Part shown: positions 8,885-18,609 of the stretch, one piece after another
How the letters are laid out: the number at the start of each line of letters is the position of its first letter
Numbering within the stretch: position 1 is the first letter of the stretch
Made by a program: the position numbers and the translations under genes
Source: Porogramme epimiltina
Lineage: Eukaryota; Basidiomycota; Agaricomycetes; Polyporales; Polyporaceae
DNA: 19,900 bases
Direction of reading: 5' to 3'
Assembly: GCA_900155495.1 (NCBI GenBank)
Contig: FTLJ01001389.1
Location: 1-19,900 of the forward strand
Notes under the pieces: model-generated
The model's input: only the letters and a program-made list of their open reading frames with translations
The model's database searches: none
Told to the model about the DNA's origin: nothing

Positions 8885-11283
8885 ATGTACGAGTCGCCAT
8901 ATCCGCCATGGGACTTCACGGATAGAAACAGGTACGCCTCGCCCGCCCGACTTGCAGACATCGAGGACATCAGACTGACGCGCGTCTCGACCGATCTAGC
9001 TTTGCGTGCGTGGCTAGCCCTTGTTGAGATAGATACCGAACTTACCGTCCGGCTGGCAACCTTACCAACCGCTTGATTTCGTTCACGGACGTTATAGCTT
9101 CGAGACGGTCCTGAGGCGGTGGCCGGTCATCCTCACAGGGATCATCGACAACATCTACTGCTGCAACCATGAGTCCGGCATCTCGCTTTCGTCCAAGACC
9201 CCCGAAGAGGCGGCGCTCATTGAGGCTCGCATCGAAGAAGGGAAGAAGATCATCAGCATGGTTGGCGAGATCAAGTACGACATGGCCCGCGATCGCGTTT
9301 TGCCGTGAGGATGCTACTGAGCTTTTGACCCTCTGAGCACCCAATTGACGTCCGGTGTTTACAGGCCTATTCCCAGCGATGGGGAGGCATTGGACGATGT
9401 CTACAACAAGGAGCTTGAGCTCCTTGCCGAGAAGAAGAAGAACACATGGCTCACTGTTCCCTGGCTCTACTCTGAGTATGGCAGATGTCTAACATGATCC
9501 GTCTATAGTGCTGATATCCGGTCCATTGTAGATGCTACCTGTACGCCCTTGCCCTGGACCCTGTCCTGCCATGCTCCTCTAACCGGGAAATCATTTAGTT
9601 ACCGGCTCGTGCGGTCATTCTTCGTGCAAACCAAGCACTGGAAAGATTACGATCCCTTCCTTTCCCAGAAGGAATCTACGTTCCAAGCAAGCTCCAAGGC
9701 CATCTATCGTCAGTGCTCGATGCGGTAATGCTGGGAACGCTATCTAACATGAAACTGCTACAGAGTTGGCCACAACCATGCATGAGCTCGAGCGGGATAA
9801 AGCTTCCCTAGCCTCGGACCCGGATAGCCTGAAAGTCCTATTCGAAGAGATGATTCAGATGTGTCTTTGGTATGTTAGTTTCTCTGATCGGATCTTAGGA
9901 ACTGCGATCTTACTGCGTGTACGATCAGGGGAAATGCAACTGTATGTGCATCCCACTGGCTGCTCCAATACGCGGCTGGAAGAAGCTCATGAAGTTCCAA
10001 ATAGGATCTCTCCATGCTCACCCAAATGTCCCACGAGGACATTCAGCATCTCCAGAGTGTAGGACGGGAGGCGCAGGCAGCACGCTCCGAGTTTATCCTA
10101 CACGACGATCAAGAGAAGGTTTGGCACCACCTCACCAGTCTAGCTGGAAAGGAAGATGCTCGCATAGACTTCGTCCTAGATAACGGTGCGTGCTCTGTGG
10201 CTAACTCGGAGGTAGCATACTCACCATGGGCGTATCTAAGCTGGATTCGAAGTACGGATCCTCAGTGACAGTAGCTCAGTATCGATCGACAACTGATTTC
10301 TGATGCAGCTCTTCACCGACTTTGTATTCGCTGACTTCCTAGTCACTTACACACCCTACGTGTCCAAGGTCGTTTTCCAGTGGGTGCCCGCCTACAATGA
10401 AGTCGACATTAACACCACTAATAACCACCTCGCTACTCCAGCCCCAAAATGATTCCTTGGTTCGTCTCGGACGTCACGCCCCCCGACTTTAAGTCTGCTA
10501 CAGCTTCGCTCCTCTCGCCTACGTTCTTCCCCCAAGCTGGCGGCCCAGAGGCTGCCCCTGGAGCATCCGCCTCCGCAGAGTCGCGTGAGCATCTGTCTGC
10601 GATGGTGAAGCGATGGGACTCGTACATCGCTTCGGGTGTCTTCTCGCTATCCGTTCCCGTGGAAAGCCCCATAGGCGCCTCAGACGTGAAGGTGCGTGGA
10701 TGACGCCTACCGTCAGGCTAGGAGAGCGAGACTGATTGTGCGGTCGGCCGTTCGTATGGGCAGGCGAACTTCTGGACGTCGCCGTATCCGTATTGGAACA
10801 TGAAAGAACTCGCGCCTGAGCTGTACGCCCACATGCAGGAGAGCAGCCTGGTCATCTTCAAAGGCGACCTCAAGTGCGTGTATTGAACAGCGTGGCAATA
10901 TCGCATTTAGGCCGCTGACCCCGTGACTGCGCCATTTTAGCTTCCGGAAGCTTACAGGCGACGTGCAGTGGCCGGTCTCCACCCCATTCAGCAGCGCGAT
11001 CGGTGCGTTTCCCTGGCGCTCGCTATCGTGTAAACCGCTCACACGCCGGTGTAGGACCCATCGCGGGCTCGTTCCCCATCCTCAGCCTGCGCACGAACAA
11101 GGCGGATGTGATCTGCGGGGTGGAACAAGCCGTCGCGGACAAGCTGGACGGCACTGGGGAGAAGTGGCGCTACAACGGAAAGTGGGTGCATTCTCCCCTG
11201 ATGCTCGGCGGAAAATCTGACCGACTGCCCATCTTCCGGGTCCCAGGTACGCCCTCGTGCTCTTCGAGCCGCGTGCGGACTAG
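8885..11283 (+). CDS. ARMT1: DUF89/ARMT1-family metal-dependent phosphatase (damage-control phosphatase)
   Basis: Sixteen exons: 8885-8931, 9000-9005, 9098-9304, 9365-9475, 9532-9540, 9599-9708, 9764-9869, 9929-9941, 10005-10185, 10241-10251, 10309-10379, 10442-10691, 10764-10873, 10941-11002, 11055-11181 and 11247-11283, giving 485 residues. Family signatures: ETVLRRWPVILTGIID, NTWLTVPWLYSECYLYR, MCLWGNATDLSMLTQMSH, RIDFVLDNAGFELFTDF, KVVFHPKMIPWFVSDV, FKGDLNFRKLTGD and GSFPILSLRTNKADV. By analogy with yeast YMR027W and human ARMT1, D262, N263 and D301 would be the metal ligands. The family hydrolyses sugar phosphates such as fructose-1-phosphate and was also reported as a protein-glutamate carboxyl methyltransferase in humans; which applies here is unknown. 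Expected in the cytosol. Four exons are microexons that carry conserved motifs. The end, KYALVLFEPRAD, follows a 65-nt intron and stops 102 bp before the convergent DML1 stop. Confidence 0.92.
9000..9005 (+). other. Candidate 6-nt microexon of the DUF89 gene
   Basis: The six bases CTTTGC lie between acceptor GATCTAG and donor GTGCGT. Inclusion turns NSFETV into NSFAFETV, restoring the Ser-Phe-Ala seen before the RWP motif in relatives. Skipping keeps the frame, so this is the least certain of the four microexons; the alternative is one 166-nt intron, 8932-9097. Confidence 0.6.
9532..9540 (+). other. 9-nt microexon of the DUF89 gene
   Basis: ATGCTACCT lies between acceptor CATTGTAG and donor GTACGC. 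It completes ECYLYR, a conserved DUF89 motif; without it the protein would read WLYSDYRLV. Both flanking introns (56 and 58 nt) carry TCTAAC branch sites. Confidence 0.85.
9929..9941 (+). other. 13-nt microexon of the DUF89 gene
   Basis: GGGAAATGCAACT lies between acceptor CGATCAG and donor GTATGT. It encodes the GNAT of LWGNATDLS. Its length is required: the exon before ends in phase 2 and the exon after starts in phase 0, so skipping shifts the frame. Confidence 0.88.
10241..10251 (+). other. 11-nt microexon of the DUF89 gene
   Basis: CTGGATTCGAA lies between acceptor TATCTAAG and donor GTACGG. It encodes the AGFE of DNAGFELFTD, next to the predicted metal-binding Asp-Asn pair. Skipping causes a frameshift, because the preceding exon ends in phase 1 and the next begins in phase 0. 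Confidence 0.88.
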
Positions 11284-11385
11284 GGGGAGATATAGAGAAG
11301 AAGCATTGTGGTGTAGAATGTTTTATAAACACAAATGTACAATTCATCCATATACAGCGCCTTACATCGGTACGCTCCTTGAAGT
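11284..11385. other. Convergent intergenic gap, DUF89 and DML1
   Basis: Only 102 bp separate the two stop codons of genes transcribed toward each other. The middle is AT-rich (GTTTTATAAACACAAATG near 11319-11336), fitting shared or overlapping polyadenylation signals, so the two 3' UTRs probably overlap. Confidence 0.6.
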
Positions 11386-13483
11386 TCATTCTTCATCTTC
11401 ACCCAACTCGCCATCTGCTGCCTCCCCTCCGTTGAGGGCACGTACGTCATCCCCCGCATACCGATCCGCGAGGGCCCACAGGTCCTCTTTGAGCTCGCGC
11501 ACCTCGTCAAACTCGAACCCCATGCGCGCAACGACGCCGGCGCGCTGGTCCAGACACGTCTGCGCGAGCCGCGCGTGCGTAGCGAAAAGGCGCGCGGGAG
11601 CGCTTGAGGCGGTGAGCGTGGTGAGGACGCGGCTTTTTGCGGCGTGTAAGGGGGAGGTGCGAGGGTAGAAGCGGGGGAACGAGGAGGGCGTGGGGTAGGG
11701 CGGCGAATGGATGCTGAGGAGAGTTTAGTCAGCGCTTGAAATGCTTACAGAGAAGCAGGGGGTGCCGACCTGAAGGGGGGTGGGATGGATGTGGTGGAGA
11801 GCGAGTCGTACGCGGGTATGTCAGCGGATGAGAAGCCGCGTGAAAGATGCAAGCGGGCATGATATTCCTACGAAACGTCAATTAAAGGCTCATTCATCCA
11901 CAGTATATATAGATCGAGCCACACTCACGACCTGAGAACTGGTATCGCGCTGAGCAGCTGCGGATAGATCGAATATTCTCTTTTCCCCTTCTTTCTCCCA
12001 ATCTAAGGAAAGAGGGACAGGGTAGATTCCTCCCATATGGACAGTCCGGAAATCGCCGGAGCGGTTTAGAATACTGCTAAACGAAGAGAGGTCGTGTTCG
12101 GAAGCTTTGAGCCTGGAATCAAACGTAAGGGAACGGGTATCAGAGAACGCAGGACACAGAGCCGACCTGAATGGTAGCGTTGCATTCTCAATGTGGGTAG
12201 CAATGATGGCGGAGGTTTGGTAAGGGGTATGAACCTTGGGCAGTATGGATTAACATTCGGACGTTGCCGAACGAGCTTTTGTATGGGAACCTACGTCTAG
12301 GTCGATCTGGTCTGCCCATAGGTCCTTCTTCCAGGTGGAAGGTGCTTGGATGGGAATATTTATAGTGGATTGATCCTCGAGTCCTCGTAAGCACAACGCG
12401 TCGTTGATTGATTTCATCACGATTTCTTCCTGCAGAAGTGGAAGCTATACGGGAGAAGTTGCTGTAGGCGAAAGAAGACACTTACCTCGTCAGCGTCGAC
12501 AGGAGCATACGATGAGGCTGACAATAAGGGGAACGCAAGCGAGGGCAACTTGGGAAATTCGTCCCTGAAAGCCACGAGGAATGCTTCGGTAAAACCGCCG
12601 AATCTCGAGCAATCGTACATAATTTGTATACCCTGAAGTGTGCATTAAAATAACCAGCAGATACCGAAAGGGTGAATACAGCACCTGGAGACCATCGCAT
12701 TCTTCTACAAATTGTCGAACGTCATTTTCCATAAGATCGTTCTCCTGTTTAGTTTCTCGAACGAGGCTTTGATTAACCATTTAAACGCGGCGTACCGCTT
12801 CGAACTGCGAGAAGGTTTCCTTGCTCTTTGTCCAGTCGCCGTCCGCCGCTTCCCAGTCCGCGAGATCCGGGAGCCGGTGAAGCGAGCGCGGATGAAAGTA
12901 AACGCGGCTGTAGTCTGGCCAGAACCTGACACTCGAAGGGGTCGCATCTTTTCCCTCTGCATCCTCTTCGTCATCGTTGTCAGGCGATTCTTCTTCGAGA
13001 CGGGTGTGGTAGTCACTCTTGGATATAGGATCCTGCCTGTATTCGACTACGTCGCCCTCCCTGCTTTTAGATCAGCACACGGTGATTCTGTAGAAAGATT
13101 GCGCGAACAGACCATTGAGGAGTATCCTCGTTGTTCTCAGGCCCATAGAGCCCATCAGAGAGAGAGCCAAACTGTGCTACGCGTCGCGGTGAGCATCATA
13201 TCGACTGTAAGTTGAGTAATTTTTGCATACATTTTCTGTCGAAAAGTAGCAGCCGCGGGCAGTAGGTTTGTTCGCCCTTTGTCGGCGATGCTGGTCAGAT
13301 GCCGTAAGATGCGGACTTGGACGAATGTACCTCGAGGGTCAGGCCCTCTCTGAAGGACCGGTCGTGGAAGACGAGGGGGTCGTGGGCGTCGTCATAGGTG
13401 AAATAGCTCTCCTGCGTGTTCCAGAAATGCGTGCCGACGTGATTCGCGAGAGGGCCGGCCTGGAAGTAGAGGACCTCTTTCAT
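11386..13483 (-). CDS. DML1: Misato/DML1 tubulin-like mitochondrial inheritance protein
   Basis: Eleven minus-strand exons: 13483-13331, 13276-13231, 13176-13113, 13060-12796, 12744-12685, 12632-12486, 12429-12295, 12234-12167, 12112-11929, 11867-11770 and 11713-11386, giving 515 residues. The N-terminus MKEVLYFQAGPLANHVGTHF is the Misato tubulin-like segment, followed by FGSLSDGLYG, then SRVYFHPRSLHRLPD and the signature ENDLMENDVRQFVEECDGLQ, GIQIMYDCSRFGGFTEAF. The C-terminus includes MGFEFDEVRELKEDLWALADRY and an acidic end. An acidic insert (EEESPDNDDEEDAEG, about residues 107-121) precedes the signature. DML1 in yeast is needed for mitochondrial DNA partitioning; misato in flies and humans affects mitochondrial shape and the spindle. 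The end of exon 9 could be CAG before GTCGTG or, as chosen, GTC before the better donor GTGAGT; both keep frame. Shares a 195-bp divergent promoter with the Lon gene. Confidence 0.92.
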
Positions 13484-13678
13484 GGCGGGATCGAAGATGG
13501 ACAGCTTCCTTTCCGAGAGTGCGCTAGAACGAGACAGGAGCCGAGGCCGACGCGCGTGATTGCGAGAGACGCCCGCCCCGCATTCCCGCATTCCTGTCCT
13601 TTGGCCCCGGGCGACGTCCACGGTCCTCCCATCCGCCGTCCCTGGGCCTCTCTTCTCCTCTCCACGTCCATCGTCGCC
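13484..13678. promoter_or_regulatory. Short bidirectional promoter, DML1 and peroxisomal Lon
   Basis: The two start codons face apart with 195 bp between them. The Lon side is C/CT-rich, as expected for a fungal leader. No TATA box is seen. The hexamer CCGAGG (13541-13546), reverse complement of CCTCGG, matches the core described for FarA/FarB fatty-acid regulators in Aspergillus; whether it works here is inference. Confidence 0.6.
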
Positions 13679-16600
13679 ATGCCTGCCCCTCTCCTCCCGG
13701 TCCTTACCCTCCCCCACCCTCTCGTCCTCCTCCCCACCGCCCGCACCCAGCTCTCCCTCGACGATGACGTCGGCGCCCGCCTCATCGACCTCGTCCAGCG
13801 GTCCGAGTCTCAGCTCGTAATTGGCACCGTCCCGTGTTCTCCGTCCTCAAACATCCACTCCTGGGGAACCGCCGCCCGCGTCGTCCGTGTCGTCCGCCCT
13901 GTTTCCAGGTCCGCGCAGCGCATCTTTCACGTCACCCTTCACGGGCTCTCCAGGGTCCACTACCCCGACGTCGATCCTTCCGCCTCCGTCAGTCCCAGCG
14001 AACTCATCGAGCTCGACGCCGAGTACCCCAAGCAAGATGGTACGCCTGCGCCGGACACCGTCGCGCCCTTCAGGGCTGCCGCCGCCAAGCTCCTCGAGAA
14101 CCTCGCCCAGGACGCTAGTCAGCAGTCTCGTCGGGATGTGTACGTCAAGATATCACACATGATTGAAGAGGTGTCGGACGACAGGACGCCCTGGATGGCG
14201 GATGTTATTGTGGCGGGCATTAACAAAGTCGACTACAACGACAAGCTCGGTGAGTGCTTCACAAAACTCCTCGTGCTGTGAAGGGCGCACGGTGCGGCGC
14301 GGCTCTAGCGGGGATTAGCACATCCTGCGCCGACGCCAATGCTGGATCCTGTGCGGGACGCCGCGGATGGGATCCGTCTCCCGAACTCTCGAGGTGATAA
14401 TGTCACGGGAGCACCGTGGTAGTGCACATTATCACGCGCACATGCGTTCAACTCTTACCCGACGACGTAGTCTATCTCATCGTGGACGTAGTGCTGACGT
14501 ATCTCGCAGACTATCTCTCTGCAGCCGGCGCGGACGACCGCCTTCGCAGGGCAACCGAGCTCTTCATCAAGCAGGCCTCTATCTCCGAAGTCACAAAGAA
14601 GATAGCGCAGTCAATAGACGAATCACTTTCGAAGCAGCAGAAGGAGTTCTTCCTTCGGCAGCAGCTTGCCGCCATTCAAAGGGAGCTCAACAGTCTCAAC
14701 CGGTCATCACATGGACCCGAGGGCCCGGGCGGTACTCGCTCCCCAGGCACGCCTTCGGAGTTGGATGACAATGAGCAGTCCGAAGCTGACGACATGGCGG
14801 AAATTAAGAGGAAGATCGAGGCTATGGCTAAGGAGAGCGATGAGCGCAAGATGGCTGTCCGCGAGTGGAAGAGGTTGCAGCGCATCCCGTCCGGAAGCGT
14901 CGAACATGGCGTTATACGCACCTACGTGAGTCCCGGCACGCAGTTTGATCCAGCCCATTTCTGACGTCATGTTATCAGCTCGAGTGGCTTACGGCTGTTC
15001 CGTGGCCTTCGTCTTCCGCTTACACGACCTCAACTTCATCCGACAAACTCAGGGACCGCGCGTTCCTCGTCAACGCGCGGAAGCAGCTCGATGACGACCA
15101 TTACGGGCTCGAGAAGATCAAGAAGCGCCTGATCGAGTACCTCGCCGTCGTCCGGCTCAAGCAACTCCAGGCCGAGCAGGAGGCGGGCGCGCTTGAGCTC
15201 TCCCCATCTCCGTCTGCGAACGCTGCCGAGGACGCGTCGCAGCGGTCAGAAGGTGACACCAACTGGCGGGCATTAACGCGCATTTCAAGGGCGCTGAACT
15301 TTGGCCGTGCTGCAGGAACGAAGGAGAAGGCGAACTTGCTGCCCCCCGCTGTTCCTCAGCCCTCGGAGTTGGACCGCAGGCGTGGAAATGCCGCGAGAGC
15401 CGTCAAGGGGCCCATCCTTTTGTGAGCCGCTGATGTTTGCCTGGGCGGCTTGAACGAACGCTAAACGACATTTAGGTTTGTTGGTCCACCTGGCACGGGG
15501 AAGACCTCGCTTGGGCAGTCGATTGCGCGCGCGCTTGATAGGCCCTTCCAGCGCATATCGCTCGGCGGTGTGCGCGACGAAGGCGAAATCAGGGGCCACA
15601 GGAGGACGTACGTTGCCAGCGGACCCGGCACCATCGTGCAGGCACTGCGCAAGGCCGGCCGCCCAGATCCGGTCATTTTGCTGTGAGTGACGTCGGATAG
15701 GGTCGCGCAAGTGAGACGAGCTGACGTGCTGCAGAGATGAGGTGGACAAAATCGGCCACAGCAACTTCAATGGCGATCCTGCTGCCGCCCTGCTAGAAGT
15801 TCTTGACCCTGAACAGAATCATTCGTTTAATGTAAGGACTCGATCAGGGATCGTCAACATACTGCGGTGCTCACTAGAGATGCTGCAGGATCATTATATC
15901 AACGTCCCTATAGATCTCAGTCAGGTGCTTTTCATCTGTACTTCGAACTCTCTAGAGACGATGTCGGCGCCTTTACTCGACCGATGCGAGATTGTCCAGC
16001 TCTCCGGTACGCTTCTGTCCCGAATTGTTTCCCTATCAATCGACAAAGTTTAACAGTACACTGTAGGCTATACGTATGACGAGAAGATGCACATCGCGCA
16101 CAAGTTCCTCCTCCCGAAGCAACTCAAGGCGAATGGTCTCACTCCGAAGCACGTGACCATCACCCAGCCCGCGCTTATGCGGGTTGCGACCCACTACACC
16201 CGCGAAGCTGGGGTCCGGTCTCTGGAACGGGCGATCGGCGCCGTCGTCCGGTACAAGGCCGTCGAGTGGGCCGAGTTCTCAGACTCTACGGGCATCGCCG
16301 ACGCCACGCGCCTGCCTCCTGTCGACGCGCAAGAGAAGTCGAAGGGCAAGATGTATAGGACGGTCGTCGAAGAGCATGAGCTTGAGAAGATCCTGGGCAT
16401 CGCGCGCTGGGACGAGGAGGAGCTGCACCGCGAGGAGCGCCGCGGGCTCGTGTACGGCCTCGTCGTCACCGGCATGGGCGAGGGCGGGCTGCTTCCCATC
16501 GAGACGTCGGCCGTCCCCGGGACGGGACAGCTCAAGCTGACGGGCAGCCTCGGCGAGGTGAGCGGTGGTGTTCGTGTGGGAGGGGCGGTGGTGCTCATCG

Positions 16601-17176
16601 GATGCTGTTCAGGTCATCAAGGAGAGCGGCGAGCTTGCGCTGAGCTGGGTCAAGAGCCACGCGTACGACCTGTACATCACGAAGCTGCGCTCGCAGGACC
16701 CGCTCAAGGTCCCCGACCCCATCGACATCCACCTGCACCTCCCCTCGGGCGCCGTCAAGAAAGACGGGCCGTCGGCCGGCATCGCCATGGTCAGTCTCCT
16801 CCTCGCGTCTTGCGTCTCAGTTCGAATCTCACGCGTCCCCTGTTCTCAGACGTGTGCCTTCGTGTCCCTGCTGACCGGGGCGTGCGTGCCGTCGAACGTC
16901 GCGATGACGGGCGAGGTGACGCTGCGGGGGCGCGTGGGGCCGGTGGGGGGCATCAAGGAGAAGGTGCTGGGCGCGCACCGGGCGCAGGTGGCGAAGGTGA
17001 TTTTGCCGTGGGCGAACCGCAAGGACGTGGAGCACGACGTGCCGCTCGAGGTGCGCGCGGACGTGCAGTTCGTGTTCGTGCGCACGATGGAGGAGGTGCT
17101 CGACGCGGCGTTTGGCAAGGGCGTGCTCAACTGGCGCGGGGACGTCGTCGTGTCCGCGATGGAGAGCAGGCTTTGA
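13679..17176 (+). CDS. LON2: Peroxisomal Lon protease homolog (AAA+ serine protease with PTS1)
   Basis: Nine exons: 13679-14249, 14510-14925, 14979-15421, 15476-15682, 15735-15831, 15889-16006, 16067-16557, 16613-16789 and 16850-17176, giving 948 residues. Order: Lon N-terminal substrate domain (about 1-230), helical segment with [23 protein letters not shown]+ module with Walker A GPPGTGKT (480-487) and Walker B VILLDEVD (543-550), then the protease domain with PSAG catalytic Ser 835 and Lys 878 in GGIKEK, as in E. coli Lon (S679/K722, same spacing). The protein ends in Ser-Arg-Leu, a PTS1 signal, and has no mitochondrial presequence, so it is the matrix peroxisomal Lon rather than Pim1. The role is ATP-dependent removal of damaged or excess peroxisomal proteins. 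A variable linker of about 80 residues (390-471) precedes Walker A; part of it (15253-15315, 63 nt, GT...AG, in frame) could be an optional intron, though its donor is weak. Confidence 0.94.
14250..14509 (+). other. Longest intron of the Lon gene (260 nt)
   Basis: Donor GTGAGT and acceptor ATCTCGCAG, with a CTGAC branch site, join NDKL to [10 protein letters not shown] in phase. The other introns of this gene are 52-60 nt. The intron contains a perfect inverted repeat (see the hairpin entry) and two GGATCC hexamers about 20 bp apart. No conserved Lon segment appears to be missing. Confidence 0.75.
14394..14435 (+). repeat. Intronic inverted repeat / hairpin
   Basis: GTGATAATGT (14394-14403) is perfectly complementary to ACATTATCAC (14426-14435), with a 22-nt loop. 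CAC after the left arm and GTG before the right arm extend the stem past a one-base bulge. It lies inside the 260-nt Lon intron. Confidence 0.8.
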
Positions 17177-17178
17177 TG

Positions 17179-17192
17179 GTGTGTGTGTGTGT
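17179..17192 (+). repeat. (GT)7 microsatellite after the Lon stop codon
   Basis: Seven GT units begin three bases after the stop codon of the Lon gene, inside its expected 3' UTR. A simple tandem repeat with no further structure seen. Confidence 0.85.
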
Positions 17193-17934
17193 GGTCAGGC
17201 CGCGGCGGCTCCGCGGCTTGCGGGGGCGGTTTTAAAGTTGGAGAATGGGTATTTAATGGATGTACGAGTACCCGTTTGGATTGTTCTATATTGGCACTAT
17301 TAGAGTATGTAAACTGGGATCTAATGTAGTGGATTGGTGGAGGAGCGTCCGTATTCCATCTTGTTGTTGTCGACGTCGGCATTTGCCAAGCCACCGCATC
17401 GAAAAAGTTTTTAGGTTCTGCCGTAACGAACGGGGAGGAACCACTGGGCGAGAGAGCCTTCCGACGGACCGCGCGCACGTAGCGCAGCGCTAGCGTGCAG
17501 CTGGCCGCCGTGTGCTGCGGTACCTCGTGCTCGCATATGGCCGCACGGCGCAGTAGTGGGTGCTTATCCCTAGCGCTAGCGTCGCGCTGTGCGGTACTAC
17601 CCGCGTCGACTTTGGAGGCGTCCGCCGTGCGCCGCGCGGGGGCCTCCCGGCTGTTGCGTGGTGCGCGAGGCGTTGGCGAAGGGGGTTGCTGGATACAATG
17701 TCGGTGCTTCGCGCGCGGGGCCGGGCCGTTCGAGGCACCGCATGGACTGATGGAAGGGGCTTCAGGCGGCGGGGGATGTGTGCTCCGAGAACGTTGGAGG
17801 GGTCTTCTGGGGTGGGGATTAGCAAGATTGGGTATGGTATTGAAATGTTGATAAATAAGATGGGTACTACGAGCTCAGTTGAAGTCAAGCAGGGACATTA
17901 TCATGGAATTTATCAATGAACGGCGCGGGTCTTT

Positions 17935-17954
17935 CACTCAACGGTCACCGAGTG
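17935..17954 (+). repeat. Small imperfect palindrome
   Basis: CACT and AGTG flank CGGTCACCG, itself a perfect palindrome with one central base, with three unpaired bases (CAA) on the left. The inner CGG-N3-CCG resembles zinc-cluster factor sites, but a match this short is common in GC-rich DNA. Confidence 0.4.
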
Positions 17955-18042
17955 TCTCAGATGATTAGAACAAATTGAAGCTAGGGTTCGAGCCACTTCA
18001 TATCCTGTAAAGCAACGGGACACTTTCCTGAAGCCTAACTTT

Positions 18043-18058
18043 TATCTCGTAAGAGATA
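18043..18058 (+). repeat. Short perfect stem-loop
   Basis: TATCTC, loop GTAA, GAGATA: six base pairs with a four-base loop. It lies far from any supported gene; no function can be assigned. Confidence 0.45.
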
Positions 18059-18609
18059 GAGGCGCACTACTTTCTAAGTACTGTACTGCGCGTACTGCGG
18101 GGGGCCGAACGTCAACCTTTGAACCTTCTGTTGGTTACTATATTCCCGATACTTCCGGGCCTCTGGTATAATGCGGTCATTTCTTCATAAACGACATGCG
18201 TCTGCGCCAAGGACCCGGGAACGGCGGAAATACCTCTGGGTGCATTGTAACATGTGGTACACACCAGGCTGAAGAAGGGGGGATGACGGGGGGAGGCACA
18301 ATAGAACGCATAGTATGCAGATATGGTTTGAGGCGTCAGGGGCTTGCCAGACAGCGGGGCGGGTGAGCCGCCACTTGTCATGGGCAAGTTTCAAGGTTCA
18401 CAAAGGGGCAACTCGATGGGTGCGGGCGCGTCGTGCTCGCGGCAGAACAGCCCCCTATTGAACGGCGCCGGACCGGGATCAGCAGACGTCTGGAGGCCGG
18501 GCGAGAACGGCATGAGCGAATCGCCCCGACGGTGTGCACGCCACGCACGCTGCTTCGAGCGGTCGCGCCGTGCGTGGGGGTTCGGGGCGTCCGCGTCAGA
18601 ACTTAGAAG

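Larger units (their letters stand above)
17177..18609. other. Gene-free stretch: Lon 3' flank and intergenic DNA
   Basis: The first 200 bp are AT-richer and probably hold the Lon 3' end. The 11-mer AGCGCTAGCGT occurs twice, at 17486-17496 and 17572-17582. Open frames on either strand (the longest about 130 codons) show no domain, no codon-phase-supported splice structure and no family I recognise. I see no tRNA or rRNA gene. Whether a fast-evolving gene or a non-coding transcript lies here cannot be settled by reading. Confidence 0.5.

Noticed and set aside
13171..13176. Alternative acceptor CACAG before TTTGGC in DML1 exon 3
   Set aside because: Using it after the phase-1 donor gives a stop codon within a few residues. 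The upstream acceptor GCGTAG gives RKSQFGSLSDGLYG in frame.
14250..14509. Possible extra small exon within the long Lon intron
   Set aside because: The Lon N-terminal domain reads continuously (NDKL to [10 protein letters not shown]) in phase without it, and nothing conserved seems to be missing.
17490..17919. Overlapping open frames on both strands in the intergenic region
   Set aside because: Several frames of similar length coexist and none shows family similarity or a clear start context.
17983..17994. GGTTCGAGCC resembling a tRNA T-loop
   Set aside because: The flanking bases do not pair into a T stem, and no acceptor, D or anticodon arms can be drawn upstream. No tRNA is called.
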